Assembly (NCBI GenBank): GCA_003054665.1
Contig: QAYY01000011.1
Location: forward strand, 222,654-286,653
Origin: Opitutaceae bacterium EW11
GTDB lineage: Bacteria > Verrucomicrobiota > Verrucomicrobiia > Opitutales > Opitutaceae
Direction: 5' to 3'
Length of the DNA: 64,000 bases
Below, piece by piece: positions 35,188 to 43,814 of this stretch. Position numbers and translations under genes: made by a program. The notes beneath the pieces are model-generated. The model was given only the letters and a program-made list of their open reading frames with translations. It was not told where the DNA came from and ran no database searches. The first letter of the stretch is position 1. Every line of letters begins with the position of its first letter.

Positions 35188-36465
35188 TCACTCCTGCTGC
35201 AAATCGCGAAGTGCGTTTTCCACCGCGGTTGCGCCGTGAAGGGCGTTGGAGGGCAGCGGATGGGCTCGGCTGAACGCGTGCATCGAGTCGGCGGATTCGA
35301 CGCTCACCGGCGACTCGTCGATCGCGCCGCTCGTGTCTTTCACCGCGCTTGCGTCCAGGCCGAAGCGCTCGGCCACGAAACGGTATACCGCCTCCCGTTT
35401 CGAGCGGCCATAGTCGTGGCCTTCCTCGGGAAAGTGCGCGTTGGCGACGTTGCCCACGGCGCCATAGAGTCGGTAGATGTGCTGGAGAAACGGATACTCC
35501 ACGACGGGGACGCTGGAGGTCCAATCCTTGCCGTCGGACACCACGAGCATGGAGCGCGGGGCGGCGAGGGCGGCAATCAGGGCGTTGTTCGCGAAATGGT
35601 CCGCGCTTCGGTGAATGGGAAGTCCGCTCTCGCAGGGGCAGCCTCCGAAGAAGTGCGCGGACACCATCACGACCGGCGCGCTCAACGTCACCCGGTCGTC
35701 CAGCGCGGCGAGGAGAAAATCCTGAGTGCCTCCGCCGGATTCTCCGGTGACTCCGACGCGTTTCGGATCGGCGCCGGGCAGAGAGAGGAGGAAGTCGATG
35801 CTGCGGATGGAGTCCCACGTCTGGATCGTGAGAGAAAAAGGTTGGCGGTGTGCATCCTGACCGACCTGGAGGATCGAGTCGCCGTAGCCGAACATGTCGA
35901 TCACCAGCGTGACGACGCCGAGGCGCGCGAGGGAGGCGCAGAGACGCTGCTTGTCCGGGTGAAAGCGGCCATGCGTGTCGTAGTCCGCAGGTTTCTCGAC
36001 CCGTGGAGTGTGGCCATGCGTCACGAGCATGACGGGGAACGTCGCCGACGTGTGCGAGGGACGGTAAAGGTTTCCTGCGAGAAAATAGCCCGGCACCGTT
36101 TCCAGGGTGACGTTTTCCACCGTGTATCCGTCGTAAATGCGTCGACTGAGAACCGTGGGGTTGAGCGGCGTACGCTGGGGCCACGGAGCGAGCCGGGCAC
36201 CCTGCTGAATGCGCAGGCGAACATGATCGGCGTAGGCGTTCCAGGTCGCGGCATCGGCGAAGTGTTTTTTCGCCTGCTCGAGCACCTCTCTCCCTTGTTC
36301 CGGCGTAAGGTAGTCTCTTTGGCAGAGCACAGGCCCGCTGGCAGGCGCAGCTGGCAGACCGCTGGGCATCCAGCTTGTGGGAGCGGGCGAGGCGGCGGAC
36401 GCGCTGGCCGCCAGGCTGAGCGCAAGCAGGGGAGGGCGGGACAGCTTCAGGACGCGGGCGATCAC
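35188..36465 (-). CDS. Secreted alpha/beta-hydrolase (acetyl-xylan-esterase-like)
   Basis: The 425-residue protein has a signal peptide (MIARVLKLSRPPLLALSLAASASA). Its serine-hydrolase core has the nucleophile elbow GESGGG in 'VGVTGESGGGTQDFLL'. A later 'SADHFANNALIAALA' and 'DGKDWTSSVPVVEYPFLQ' hold the acid, and the His is in 'FPEEGHDYGRSKREAVYRF'. This is the acetyl-xylan-esterase/dienelactone-hydrolase-like pattern of exported Verrucomicrobia and Planctomycetes esterases. The substrate is likely an acetylated carbohydrate, by inference from family and neighbourhood. The 280-base gap downstream, to the permease start at 34907, holds no gene that I can support. Confidence 0.78.
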   Translation of the reverse strand: MIARVLKLSRPPLLALSLAASASAASPAPTSWMPSGLPAAPASGPVLCQRDYLTPEQGREVLEQAKKHFADAATWNAYADHVRLRIQQGARLAPWPQRTPLNPTVLSRRIYDGYTVENVTLETVPGYFLAGNLYRPSHTSATFPVMLVTHGHTPRVEKPADYDTHGRFHPDKQRLCASLARLGVVTLVIDMFGYGDSILQVGQDAHRQPFSLTIQTWDSIRSIDFLLSLPGADPKRVGVTGESGGGTQDFLLAALDDRVTLSAPVVMVSAHFFGGCPCESGLPIHRSADHFANNALIAALAAPRSMLVVSDGKDWTSSVPVVEYPFLQHIYRLYGAVGNVANAHFPEEGHDYGRSKREAVYRFVAERFGLDASAVKDTSGAIDESPVSVESADSMHAFSRAHPLPSNALHGATAVENALRDLQQE

Positions 36466-36665
36466 GGTCTCACCTGAATCCTGCTGAGCGGAGGGGGCAA
36501 GCCGCGATCTCCGTGTGTCAGATAAACCGATACGTGCGCCTGGTTTTCTTGTAAGGTATTGGAATATAGGGCCAAAGGATCATTCCCCGGCAGGGTTGCA
36601 GTCGGGCCAGCTCAGGGGCACATTGTGGGCGAGGAGGCTGTCAGACTCCTGGTACCCCGATCCTC

Positions 36666-38072
36666 ATGAAAACACTGCTTTCCGCCCTGCTAGCCCTTTG
36701 TGTTGCGGGCATCGCGCTCGCTCAGCCTACCGGGGAGATCGGCACGCCGAAACGCACGCCGGAAGAACTGGAGAAGCTGCTCGCCCCGATTGCTCTTTAT
36801 CCCGATTCGCTGGTCGCGCTCATCTTGCCGGCGTCGACCGTATCCGCCGACGTCGTCCTCGCGGCTCGTTATCTGGCGGATGGCGGCGATCCGAAGGAAA
36901 TCGATGTCCAGGCTTGGGACTCGAGCGTTCGCAGCCTCGCCCGCTATCCCGGTTTGGTGAAATGGATGGACGAGAATCTGGCGTGGACGCGCGAACTCGG
37001 CGAAGCCTTCGTCGCGCAGCCCGCGGACGTAATGACGAGCATCCAGAAGATCCGCGCGGATGCTCAGGCGAAAGGACTGCTCGCCGACACGGCGCAACAG
37101 AAGGTGGTCGTTCGCGAAAGCGAGATCTGCATCCTGCCCGCGAATCCGGAGGTGATTTACGTTCCTTACTACGATCCGGAAATCCTCTTCCTCAACCGGC
37201 CGCGGTCTGACGTCTGGCTGACGTTCTCGGTCGGATTCCCGATCGGCAGCTGGCTCTATTACGATTGCGATTGGGGACACCGCACGGTCTGGATCTACCG
37301 GCGGCCGCCCGGCTGGGTCTATCACCCGGGCTGGCGGTGGCACGAACCGCATCGTCCCATCAACTCGTACTGCGACGCTTGGCGTCCAAACCCTCGTTAT
37401 TGGCACGACCATCGTGTTCGCCCGCTGCCCCCGCCTGAGCACCGCCGCATGCCGCATGTCGGTCCCGCGCGCGGCGTGGTGGAGGTGCCGCCGTCGCAAT
37501 GGCGTGAACGCGATCGCAACCGTGGCCATGATCGCGACGGAGGACCGTGGCAGGACGGCAATCCCGGCCGGGGCGACAACCGCCGCGATGGCGATCGTCG
37601 GCATGGGCCGGGCGACCGGAATCGCGTGCAGCCTCCGATCGCGCCGCAGCCCGCGGTAAGCCCGCAGCCCACCGTGACGCCGGGAAATCCTGTCACGTCG
37701 CTGCCGAACCGTGAGCCGGACACTCGTTCCGCGGCCCGCTGGCGCGAGATTCGCGAACGCCGTACGCCGCCCTCGATCGCGGAGCAGCCCAGGCAGCCGC
37801 ATTCGCCCGTCCATTCCGCCCCTCCGCCCGTCATCAATCCTCCGGCCCCGCGGACGGAACGCGTGGGCTCTGTGACGCCTCGTGACTTCAGCCGTCCTCC
37901 GGCCCGGGTCGAAGTGCCCTCAGCGCCTCGTTTCCAGCACCCGCAGCCGGTGTCGCCGCCGCCCGTGCATCACTCCGCACCGGCACCGTCGAGTTCTTCA
38001 AGGAGCAACAACGACCAGAATTCCAACCAGGGCGCCAGCAGTTCGACGTTGCGCACTCTGAGAGCCCGCTGA
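36666..38072 (+). CDS. DUF3300 family exported protein with low-complexity tail
   Basis: The 468-residue protein has a signal peptide (MKTLLSALLALCVAGIALAQ). The DUF3300 core then begins, 'LEKLLAPIALYPDSLVALIL', with 'VIYVPYYDPEILF'. A tryptophan/tyrosine-rich patch follows ('WLYYDCDWGHRTVWIYRRPP', 'GWVYHPGWRWHEPHR'). The last 200 residues are low-complexity, rich in Arg/Asp/Gly/His and then Pro/Ser. DUF3300 is periplasmic or surface-exposed and has no known function. The start at 36666 gives the signal peptide. A strong hairpin terminator follows the stop. Confidence 0.78.
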   Translation: MKTLLSALLALCVAGIALAQPTGEIGTPKRTPEELEKLLAPIALYPDSLVALILPASTVSADVVLAARYLADGGDPKEIDVQAWDSSVRSLARYPGLVKWMDENLAWTRELGEAFVAQPADVMTSIQKIRADAQAKGLLADTAQQKVVVRESEICILPANPEVIYVPYYDPEILFLNRPRSDVWLTFSVGFPIGSWLYYDCDWGHRTVWIYRRPPGWVYHPGWRWHEPHRPINSYCDAWRPNPRYWHDHRVRPLPPPEHRRMPHVGPARGVVEVPPSQWRERDRNRGHDRDGGPWQDGNPGRGDNRRDGDRRHGPGDRNRVQPPIAPQPAVSPQPTVTPGNPVTSLPNREPDTRSAARWREIRERRTPPSIAEQPRQPHSPVHSAPPPVINPPAPRTERVGSVTPRDFSRPPARVEVPSAPRFQHPQPVSPPPVHHSAPAPSSSSRSNNDQNSNQGASSSTLRTLRAR

Positions 38073-38091
38073 GCGAACGATCTGCCGACAA

Positions 38092-38126
38092 AATGGGCCG
38101 GTTCCCGGGGAGGGGACCGGCCCATT
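38092..38126. terminator. Bidirectional hairpin between DUF3300 gene and rhaA
   Basis: AATGGGCCGGTTCCC (from 38092) pairs with GGGGACCGGCCCATT (38112-38126) through a stem of about 14 bp with one G-T wobble and a short GGGGA-type loop. It separates the stop at 38072 (+) from the rhaA stop at 38147 (-). A T-rich tail (TTGCTTT) follows on the plus strand. Confidence 0.8.
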
Positions 38127-38146
38127 GCTTTACCGGCAGGCAGAGG

Positions 38147-39394
38147 TCACCGCTTGGCCAATACGTCTTTCTCGTAGCGGCGGACCTCGGCGAGCCAGGC
38201 GGCTCCGACCGGAGCGTTCTGGCGGCGACAGTGCTCGTCCCACACCGCGCTGAGCGGAAGCGTCTTGGCCTCTTCGAGCAGAGCCAGACGAGCGGTGTGA
38301 TCGCCGGCTTTCTCCGCGGTCAAAAGCTGGGCGCGCGGTTCCAGCAGCGCGGAAAGCAGGCACTTGAGGGCGTTGCGCGTGCCGATGGTCCAGGCCGCGA
38401 TGCGGTTGATGGAGGCGTCGAAGAAATCGAGGCCGATGTGCGTGCGGCTGACGAAGCCGCCTCGTATCACTTCCTCCATGATGCCGCGCGTCGGATCGTC
38501 GAAGAGCACAACGTGATCGCTGTCCCAACGCACGCCGCGGCTGACGTGGAGGAGCAGTTCGGGCACGAACTGGAGCACGGAGGAGATCTTGTCGTGTAGC
38601 TGCTCCGTGGGATGGAAGTGTCCGGCGTCGAGGCAGTAGAGCTTCTGGTTCTTCACCGCGTAGGCCAGGTAGAACTCGTGCGAACCGACGACGTAGCTTT
38701 CGGAACCGATGCCGAACAGTTTGCTCTCCACGGCGTCGAGATTGTGCTTCGGGTCGATCTTCTCGGCAAAGATGGCGTCGAGGGAGGCTTCCAGGCGTTT
38801 GCGCGGCGAAACGCGGTCCACGGGGATGTCCTTGTAGCCGTCGGGTATCCAGACGTTGGTGACGCAGGTCGTGCCCAGCTGGCGGCCGATCGCGGCGCCG
38901 ATGCGGCGGCAGGCGATGCCGTGCTCGATCCAGAAACGGCGGACGCCCTCGTCGGGACTCGAGAGGGTGAAGCCGTTGTCGGCCAGAGGATGGGCGAAAT
39001 AGGTCGGGTTGAAGTCCATGCCGAGGCCGCGGGCCTTGGCCCAGTCGATCCAGCTCTGGAAATGCTCCACCGTGTAGGCGTTGCGCTCGACCTTCTTGCC
39101 GCCGAGGTCGGCGTAGCAGGCGTGGAGGTTGAGGCGATGTTTGCCTGGGATGAGCTTCAGCGCCTGGTCGAGGTCGCCGCGGAGTTCGTCAATCGTGCGG
39201 GCCTTGCCGGGATAGTTGCCGGTGGCCTGGATGCCGCCGCCGGACAGGGTGGCGTTGGGTTTTTCGAAACCGCCGACGTCGTCACCCTGCCAGCAGTGGA
39301 GCGAAATCGGGATGCGCGAGAGCGAAGCGAGCGCCGCTTCGGTGTCCACGCCGAGCGCGGCGTACTGTTCCTTGGCCAGGGTATAGGAATTCAT
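38147..39394 (-). CDS. rhaA: L-rhamnose isomerase
   Basis: RhaA converts L-rhamnose to L-rhamnulose. The 415-residue protein matches E. coli RhaA in many segments: '[12 protein letters not shown]', '[14 protein letters not shown]', '[12 protein letters not shown]', '[15 protein letters not shown]', '[18 protein letters not shown]' and '[23 protein letters not shown]' (some in part). The metal-binding Glu, Asp and His residues of these motifs are present. I start it at 39394 ([17 protein letters not shown]); 21 upstream residues in frame are not conserved. An AraC-family regulator is divergent, 77 bases away. No rhamnulokinase or aldolase gene lies nearby. Confidence 0.95.
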   Translation of the reverse strand: MNSYTLAKEQYAALGVDTEAALASLSRIPISLHCWQGDDVGGFEKPNATLSGGGIQATGNYPGKARTIDELRGDLDQALKLIPGKHRLNLHACYADLGGKKVERNAYTVEHFQSWIDWAKARGLGMDFNPTYFAHPLADNGFTLSSPDEGVRRFWIEHGIACRRIGAAIGRQLGTTCVTNVWIPDGYKDIPVDRVSPRKRLEASLDAIFAEKIDPKHNLDAVESKLFGIGSESYVVGSHEFYLAYAVKNQKLYCLDAGHFHPTEQLHDKISSVLQFVPELLLHVSRGVRWDSDHVVLFDDPTRGIMEEVIRGGFVSRTHIGLDFFDASINRIAAWTIGTRNALKCLLSALLEPRAQLLTAEKAGDHTARLALLEEAKTLPLSAVWDEHCRRQNAPVGAAWLAEVRRYEKDVLAKR

Positions 39395-39471
39395 GAGGCC
39401 GAAGATAGACGAAGGCCGGGGCCGTGGAAATGCACTCGACGGTCCGCCGGCATGCACTTTTTGATCAGCCC

Positions 39472-40356
39472 ATGAAAGCCTCCCGTTCGGGCCGTGCGCC
39501 GTTCCGCTACCTACCGGAAGAACCGGAGGATCAGGTGTGGGGGATCTTTTTGCGCGACAGCGGCACAGTGGAGATACCGGCCGGTTCCGTCTATCCGCCG
39601 CCCGGACACCCAGCCGGCTACAGCTTTCGTTGGGAAGAGGGGCGCGTCCTGAACGAGTTCCAGATTCTCCTGGTGCGAAAGGGCCGCGGCGTGCTGGAAA
39701 CGCGGACTGCCGGTCGGCGCCAGGTCAGGGCGGGGCAGGCGTTTGTGATTTTCCCAGGAGAATGGCACCGCTATCGGCCCGCCGTGGCAACGGGCTGGAC
39801 GGAGAGCTGGATCGGTTTTTCGGGAGACTACGCCGCCCATCTCATGCGCCACTATTTTCGGCCCGGGGAGCCAGTGATCCGGGCGAGCGACTTCGACGGC
39901 CTTTCGCGGCGGTTCGACGCCCTCGCCGAGGTGGCCGCGGAGCGGCCAGGGCATCGGCGATCCCTGCGACTGCGACTCGCCGTGCTCGAGTTGATTGCAG
40001 GTTTGCACGAGAGGCGTCCGAGCCTTCCGGAAAAGGGCGGCGCACCCCAGCTGGAGAACGCGCGGCTGCAAATCCTCACGCAGGCGCATGAACGCATCGA
40101 CTGGCCGGCGCTCGCCCGGCGTTGCGGGCTGGGTTACGCGAGTTTCCGCCGCCGGTTCAAGTCGATGACGGGTCGATCGCCGCTCGACTATCAGATCCAA
40201 GTGCGGCTCAACCGGGCTGCCGAACTGCTCAGGCACAGCTCAAAGACCGCTCGCGAGATTGCCGACCAACTCGGCTATGCGCACGTCCACTTCTTCTCCC
40301 GGCAGTTCAAAAAACGTTTCGGGCAATCGCCGCAGCGGTACCGCGAAGCGAGATGA
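39472..40356 (+). CDS. AraC-family transcriptional regulator (likely rhaA regulator)
   Basis: The 294-residue protein has an N-terminal cupin-like sensing domain ('[20 protein letters not shown]', '[17 protein letters not shown]'). The C-terminal double helix-turn-helix AraC domain covers about residues 195-294: '[33 protein letters not shown]' then '[36 protein letters not shown]' (both quoted in part). It is divergent from rhaA with 77 bases between start codons, so rhamnose control of rhaA is a reasonable inference. I chose the ATG at 39472 over an in-frame ATG at 39424. Confidence 0.85.
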   Translation: MKASRSGRAPFRYLPEEPEDQVWGIFLRDSGTVEIPAGSVYPPPGHPAGYSFRWEEGRVLNEFQILLVRKGRGVLETRTAGRRQVRAGQAFVIFPGEWHRYRPAVATGWTESWIGFSGDYAAHLMRHYFRPGEPVIRASDFDGLSRRFDALAEVAAERPGHRRSLRLRLAVLELIAGLHERRPSLPEKGGAPQLENARLQILTQAHERIDWPALARRCGLGYASFRRRFKSMTGRSPLDYQIQVRLNRAAELLRHSSKTAREIADQLGYAHVHFFSRQFKKRFGQSPQRYREAR

Positions 40357-40473
40357 TTCAGCTGTGCCTTGCGCACGGAATCGGAGGTTGGGGCTCTGGC
40401 GGAAGATCCGCGCACCATCCGTCAGCGAGACGGCAATCTGTTGCCGCGACGTACGCGCTTTCGCGGCGCAACG

Positions 40474-40500
40474 AAAAAGGCGGGCCCGCGGGGGCCCGCC
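40474..40500 (-). terminator. Rho-independent terminator of the GH31 gene
   Basis: On the minus strand, GGCGGGCCC (40492-40500) pairs perfectly with GGGCCCGCC (40479-40487) over a 4-base loop and is followed by TTTTT (40478-40474). It is 34 bases beyond the GH31 stop at 40534. Confidence 0.85.
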
Positions 40501-40533
40501 TTGCGGACTAGATGGATGGATCGACCCGGCGAC

Positions 40534-43365
40534 TCAGCGCAGCGACACGGTGACGGGGGAGCCCTGGTATTTCACCGTCTTGTCGGGCTTCAGCTCGAAG
40601 CTGAACGGCACGGGGTGGGCGCGGTCGACGAGGACGACCTGGAAGGTGCGTTCCTTCAGCATGCCCGGAAATTCGCCGTCGCGCTTGCCGATCGTGAGGA
40701 CGCCCTTGGCGTCGTCCCAGCTCAGTGGAATCTGCGACCGCGCGCCTTTTTCGTAGCCGTATGTGAGGCCGTCGTCCTCATAGATCGTGAAACGGCCGTC
40801 GGCGCCCGCGTAGACCATCAGCGTGATGGGCTCGGCGGGTTTTTCGCCGGTGTACTGCAGCTCGGGGCCCATCGGAACGATGGAGCCGGCGCGGACGTGC
40901 AGCGGGATGGCGTCGTAAGGTGCGGCGGCGGTGATCGTTTGCTGGCCGGCAATCTGCTGGCCGCTCCAGAAATCGTACCACTCGCCCGCCGGGAGGTAGA
41001 CCGACCGTTCGCGGGCGCGGTAGGTGGTCACCGGGCTGACGAGAAACGCCGGACCGAAGAGAAACTGGTCAACGATCTCACGGGCAATCCCATCGCTGCG
41101 GAAATCCATCACCAGCGGACGCATGATCGTGCTGCCGTGGAACGTGACCGAGCCAGCGAGAGAGTAGATGTAGGGCATCAGTCGATACCGGAGGCGATCG
41201 GCCTTGAGCATGGCCTGGTAGGCCGGGCTCGTTTCTCCGCCGAACTCCCACATCTCGCGATTGGGAAACTCGCCGTGCACGCGAAGGATCGGGGCGAAGG
41301 CGCCGAACTGGAACCAGCGCGTATTCATCTCGCGCCATTCTTCGGCGTTCTCCTCGGTCATGCCCTTCGGATCCGAAAAACGCGCGGGCACGGAGAAACC
41401 GCCGATATCCATCGTCCAATACGGAATGCCGGAGATCGAGAAGCCCAGGCCGGCCGCGATCTGTTTCCGCATGGCGGTCCAGGTCGAGGTGATGTCGCCC
41501 GACCAAGTCGCGGCGGCGTAGCGCTGCTGCCCGGCGAATCCGGACCGGGTCAGGATGTACACGCGCTGGTCCGGGGCGCTGCCGCGCTGGCCCTCATAGA
41601 CGGCCTGGCTTTGCGCCAAGGCGTAGGCATTGAGCAAATACAATCCTCGGTTTCCTGCCGCGGGCTGGATATGCACCCGCTGCTGGTCGAGGTCGGGGGT
41701 TGGGAGCAGGTCGGGTTCGGTCGCGTCCAGCCACCAGGCGTCGACTCCCCGTTTGAACAGCGCGGTGTCCACCTGCGACCAGTAGAGTCGGCGGGCCTCC
41801 GGCCGGAAGGCGTCGTAAAACGTGAAGGGGAAACCGAGCCAGTCTTTGATCCCGTCGCGCAGGTTGGGTTGATAGAGAAAACCGGCCTTGTTCAGCTCAT
41901 CGAAGTTCTTCGTTCCGGTGTAGAACTTGCCCCAGACGGAGATCATCAGGCGGGTGTGGAGATTGTCGTGGAGGTCCTTCAGCCAGCCGTCGGGATCGGG
42001 AAAGCGGCTCTTCTCGAACTCGTGCGAACCCCAGCCGTCGCGCGGCCAGTAGAACCAATCCTGCACGACGACATCGAACGGGATTTCCCTTTGCCGGAAT
42101 CCCTTTACGACGTCGGTCAGCTGCTGGGACGTTTCGTAGCGCTGGCGCGACTGCCAGAGCCCATACGCCCAGCGCGGCATGAGCGTGGCAGCGCCGGTGA
42201 GTTCACGGTAGCCGGCAACGACCTGATCGAGTTCGGGGCCGTAGACGAAGCTGTAGTCGAGCCCGTCGGCCGCTTCGGACCAGAGCGAGATCGAGTCATC
42301 GTGCGAAGGCGTTTTCCAGAAGAGCCGGAAAACGTGCGCCTTCTGGTCCTTCGTCCACTCGACGCGGATGCGATGGCGGCGGCCGCCGTCGAGCTGGACC
42401 TGGGCGAACTCGTCCCCCGGCAGCCAGTCCTGGCGCCAGTGATTCATCACCTGACGGTCGTCGATCCAGAGGCGGACCCCGCCGTCGCTGTAGGTTTGAA
42501 AGGTGTAGTTCCCCGTCTCGGGCGCCTCGACAAAACCCTCCCACCGCACGCTGACGTCGCCATTCGGCAGCGCGGGATGCAGCGGCTCGTTCGTGGCGGC
42601 GTCGCCCTTCGGAGTGATGAACGCGATCTGGCCGTCGACCCGCGTCGCGACGGGGCGCGAAAAAGCGGCGTCGGCGAAATAGGTGCCGGTCAAGCCGCCG
42701 GCCTTGCCGGTGGCGTCCGCCAGAACTGAAGCCGGAAGAAGCTCCGGCTGGCGGAGGTCGCCGAAGCGCGTGTGGCTCGTATTGTCCCACAGGATACCGA
42801 AGCCGCGGCTGGAGACGAGGAACGGCACGAACACCTCAGTGTTGCGCTGCCAGTAGTCCATGTCGCGGCCCTTCAGGTTGAGCAGGCCCGTCTGGTTTTG
42901 CCCCAAGCCGTACAGTCCCTCGCTGGCTGCCGGGTCCCATTGCTGCCGGACCTGCAGCACACGCTGGCCGAGAACCTCGGCGCTGGAAAGGCTGCGGCCG
43001 TGCTGGCGCTCCGCGAGCACGACGTTTCCGGCGGCGTCGCAGAACTGGATGCGGCCGGTCTCGCGGTTGATTCGCACCTGGATCTGGTCGGTCTGGATGA
43101 CGGCGTTTTCCGCATCGCCGGTGAGTTTCCACGCGGGCGCCGGCCCGCGGTGCGGGACGACGATCATGCTCTCCCGCTGGAAGAAGCTGCGGTCCGGCGC
43201 GGCGGCGACGCGGACGATGCCGGGAGTGCGAACCTGGATTTTCAGGACGTAGTCCGGAAAAGTCAGGATCACGCCGTCGGACGTTTTTTCCGGAGCAGTG
43301 GACGGCTCGGCGCGGCTGGCGAAAACGCCGGCGGCGCAAAACAACGACAGGAGTATGCGAGACAT
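40534..43365 (-). CDS. Secreted GH31 alpha-xylosidase-like enzyme with PA14 insert
   Basis: The 943-residue protein has a signal peptide (MSRILLSLFCAAGVFASRAE) and a GH31 N-terminal beta-sandwich ('LYGLGQNQTGLLNLKGRDMDYW', part). A PA14 domain at about residues 224-352 ('GLTGTYFADAAF', 'GFVEAPETGNYTFQTYSDGGVRLWIDD', part) interrupts it. The catalytic barrel has the nucleophile Asp547 in 'DAWWLDATEPD' and the acid Asp624 in 'AATWSGDITSTW'. A PA14 insert at this place is known in xyloglucan alpha-xylosidases such as the Cellvibrio enzyme, so alpha-xylosidase is the best guess. It is divergent from a TonB receptor and shares a promoter region with it. Confidence 0.88.
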   Translation of the reverse strand: MSRILLSLFCAAGVFASRAEPSTAPEKTSDGVILTFPDYVLKIQVRTPGIVRVAAAPDRSFFQRESMIVVPHRGPAPAWKLTGDAENAVIQTDQIQVRINRETGRIQFCDAAGNVVLAERQHGRSLSSAEVLGQRVLQVRQQWDPAASEGLYGLGQNQTGLLNLKGRDMDYWQRNTEVFVPFLVSSRGFGILWDNTSHTRFGDLRQPELLPASVLADATGKAGGLTGTYFADAAFSRPVATRVDGQIAFITPKGDAATNEPLHPALPNGDVSVRWEGFVEAPETGNYTFQTYSDGGVRLWIDDRQVMNHWRQDWLPGDEFAQVQLDGGRRHRIRVEWTKDQKAHVFRLFWKTPSHDDSISLWSEAADGLDYSFVYGPELDQVVAGYRELTGAATLMPRWAYGLWQSRQRYETSQQLTDVVKGFRQREIPFDVVVQDWFYWPRDGWGSHEFEKSRFPDPDGWLKDLHDNLHTRLMISVWGKFYTGTKNFDELNKAGFLYQPNLRDGIKDWLGFPFTFYDAFRPEARRLYWSQVDTALFKRGVDAWWLDATEPDLLPTPDLDQQRVHIQPAAGNRGLYLLNAYALAQSQAVYEGQRGSAPDQRVYILTRSGFAGQQRYAAATWSGDITSTWTAMRKQIAAGLGFSISGIPYWTMDIGGFSVPARFSDPKGMTEENAEEWREMNTRWFQFGAFAPILRVHGEFPNREMWEFGGETSPAYQAMLKADRLRYRLMPYIYSLAGSVTFHGSTIMRPLVMDFRSDGIAREIVDQFLFGPAFLVSPVTTYRARERSVYLPAGEWYDFWSGQQIAGQQTITAAAPYDAIPLHVRAGSIVPMGPELQYTGEKPAEPITLMVYAGADGRFTIYEDDGLTYGYEKGARSQIPLSWDDAKGVLTIGKRDGEFPGMLKERTFQVVLVDRAHPVPFSFELKPDKTVKYQGSPVTVSLR

Positions 43366-43560
43366 AAAGGGGAAGGAGGGGAGGAAAACGGCTGGGCTGG
43401 AGCCGCCGAAACTCGCGCGGATTTAGCAATAAATCTAGCCCCTTTTCCGAGGTCGGAAGGATTTGGCGGGGCGATCGCTTCGGCAGGGAAGACCTCGCGG
43501 CGCCGGATCGGGCCAATTCTGTGCAATCAGCATATGTTATGTGGAATATTCGCGGCGCTA

Positions 43561-43595
43561 CTCTAACGACAGAGCAACAGGCTCTAACGTCAGAG
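43561..43595. promoter_or_regulatory. Two copies of an imperfect palindrome, 21 bp apart
   Basis: CTCTAACGACAGAG (43561-43574) and CTCTAACGTCAGAG (43582-43595) are 13/14 identical. Each is a near palindrome with CTCT and AGAG arms. The copies are exactly 21 bp apart, two helical turns, so dimers bound to both would face the same side. The same element occurs at 57252-57302 in another divergent promoter. This is strong evidence for a regulator-binding site; the regulator is unknown. Confidence 0.65.
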
Positions 43596-43601
43596 CGTTC
43601 C

Positions 43602-43619
43602 CGTCCGTTGCGACGGACG
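43602..43619 (+). promoter_or_regulatory. Perfect hairpin in the TonB receptor leader
   Basis: The arms CGTCCGT and ACGGACG (7 bp, perfect) enclose the tetraloop TGCG. It lies just after the paired repeats and about 200 bases before the receptor start. It could be an RNA structure in a long 5' leader or a DNA site. Confidence 0.35.
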
Positions 43620-43658
43620 CCGACAGAAAACACCAGTGCTCCGTCAATTGGTGCGGCG

Positions 43659-43677
43659 GTGCGGTTCAAAACCGCGC
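43659..43677 (+). promoter_or_regulatory. Second hairpin in the TonB receptor leader
   Basis: GTGCGGTT and AACCGCGC pair over 8 positions (one G-T wobble) around a CAA loop. Together with the hairpin at 43602 it suggests a structured leader. There is no U-run after it. Confidence 0.3.
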
Positions 43678-43814
43678 TGTAGTGCCAAAGCAACGACAAT
43701 CCCTGCAATACCCTTCGCGCGGTTGGGCATCTTCCCGGTCCAGCCGCGCGCGTTGGTTGAGTCCCGTGAGCTGGACTCGGCCATGTGCTACCCAAGCCCA
43801 CAAACCACATCAGA

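Larger units (their letters stand above)
43366..43814. other. 449-base divergent promoter region (GH31 / TonB receptor)
   Basis: No gene is supported here. The region holds an A/T-rich stretch at about 43525-43550 (containing CATATGTTATG), the paired operator-like repeats at 43561-43595 and two hairpins that would lie in the TonB receptor leader. Both flanking genes start here and point outward, so it must contain promoters for both. Confidence 0.6.

Noticed and set aside
43657-43684. T-arm-like sequence (GCGGTTCAAAACCGC) suggesting a tRNA
   Set aside because: No matching acceptor strand (ACTACAG) or D-arm is present upstream at the right distance, so it is treated only as a hairpin.
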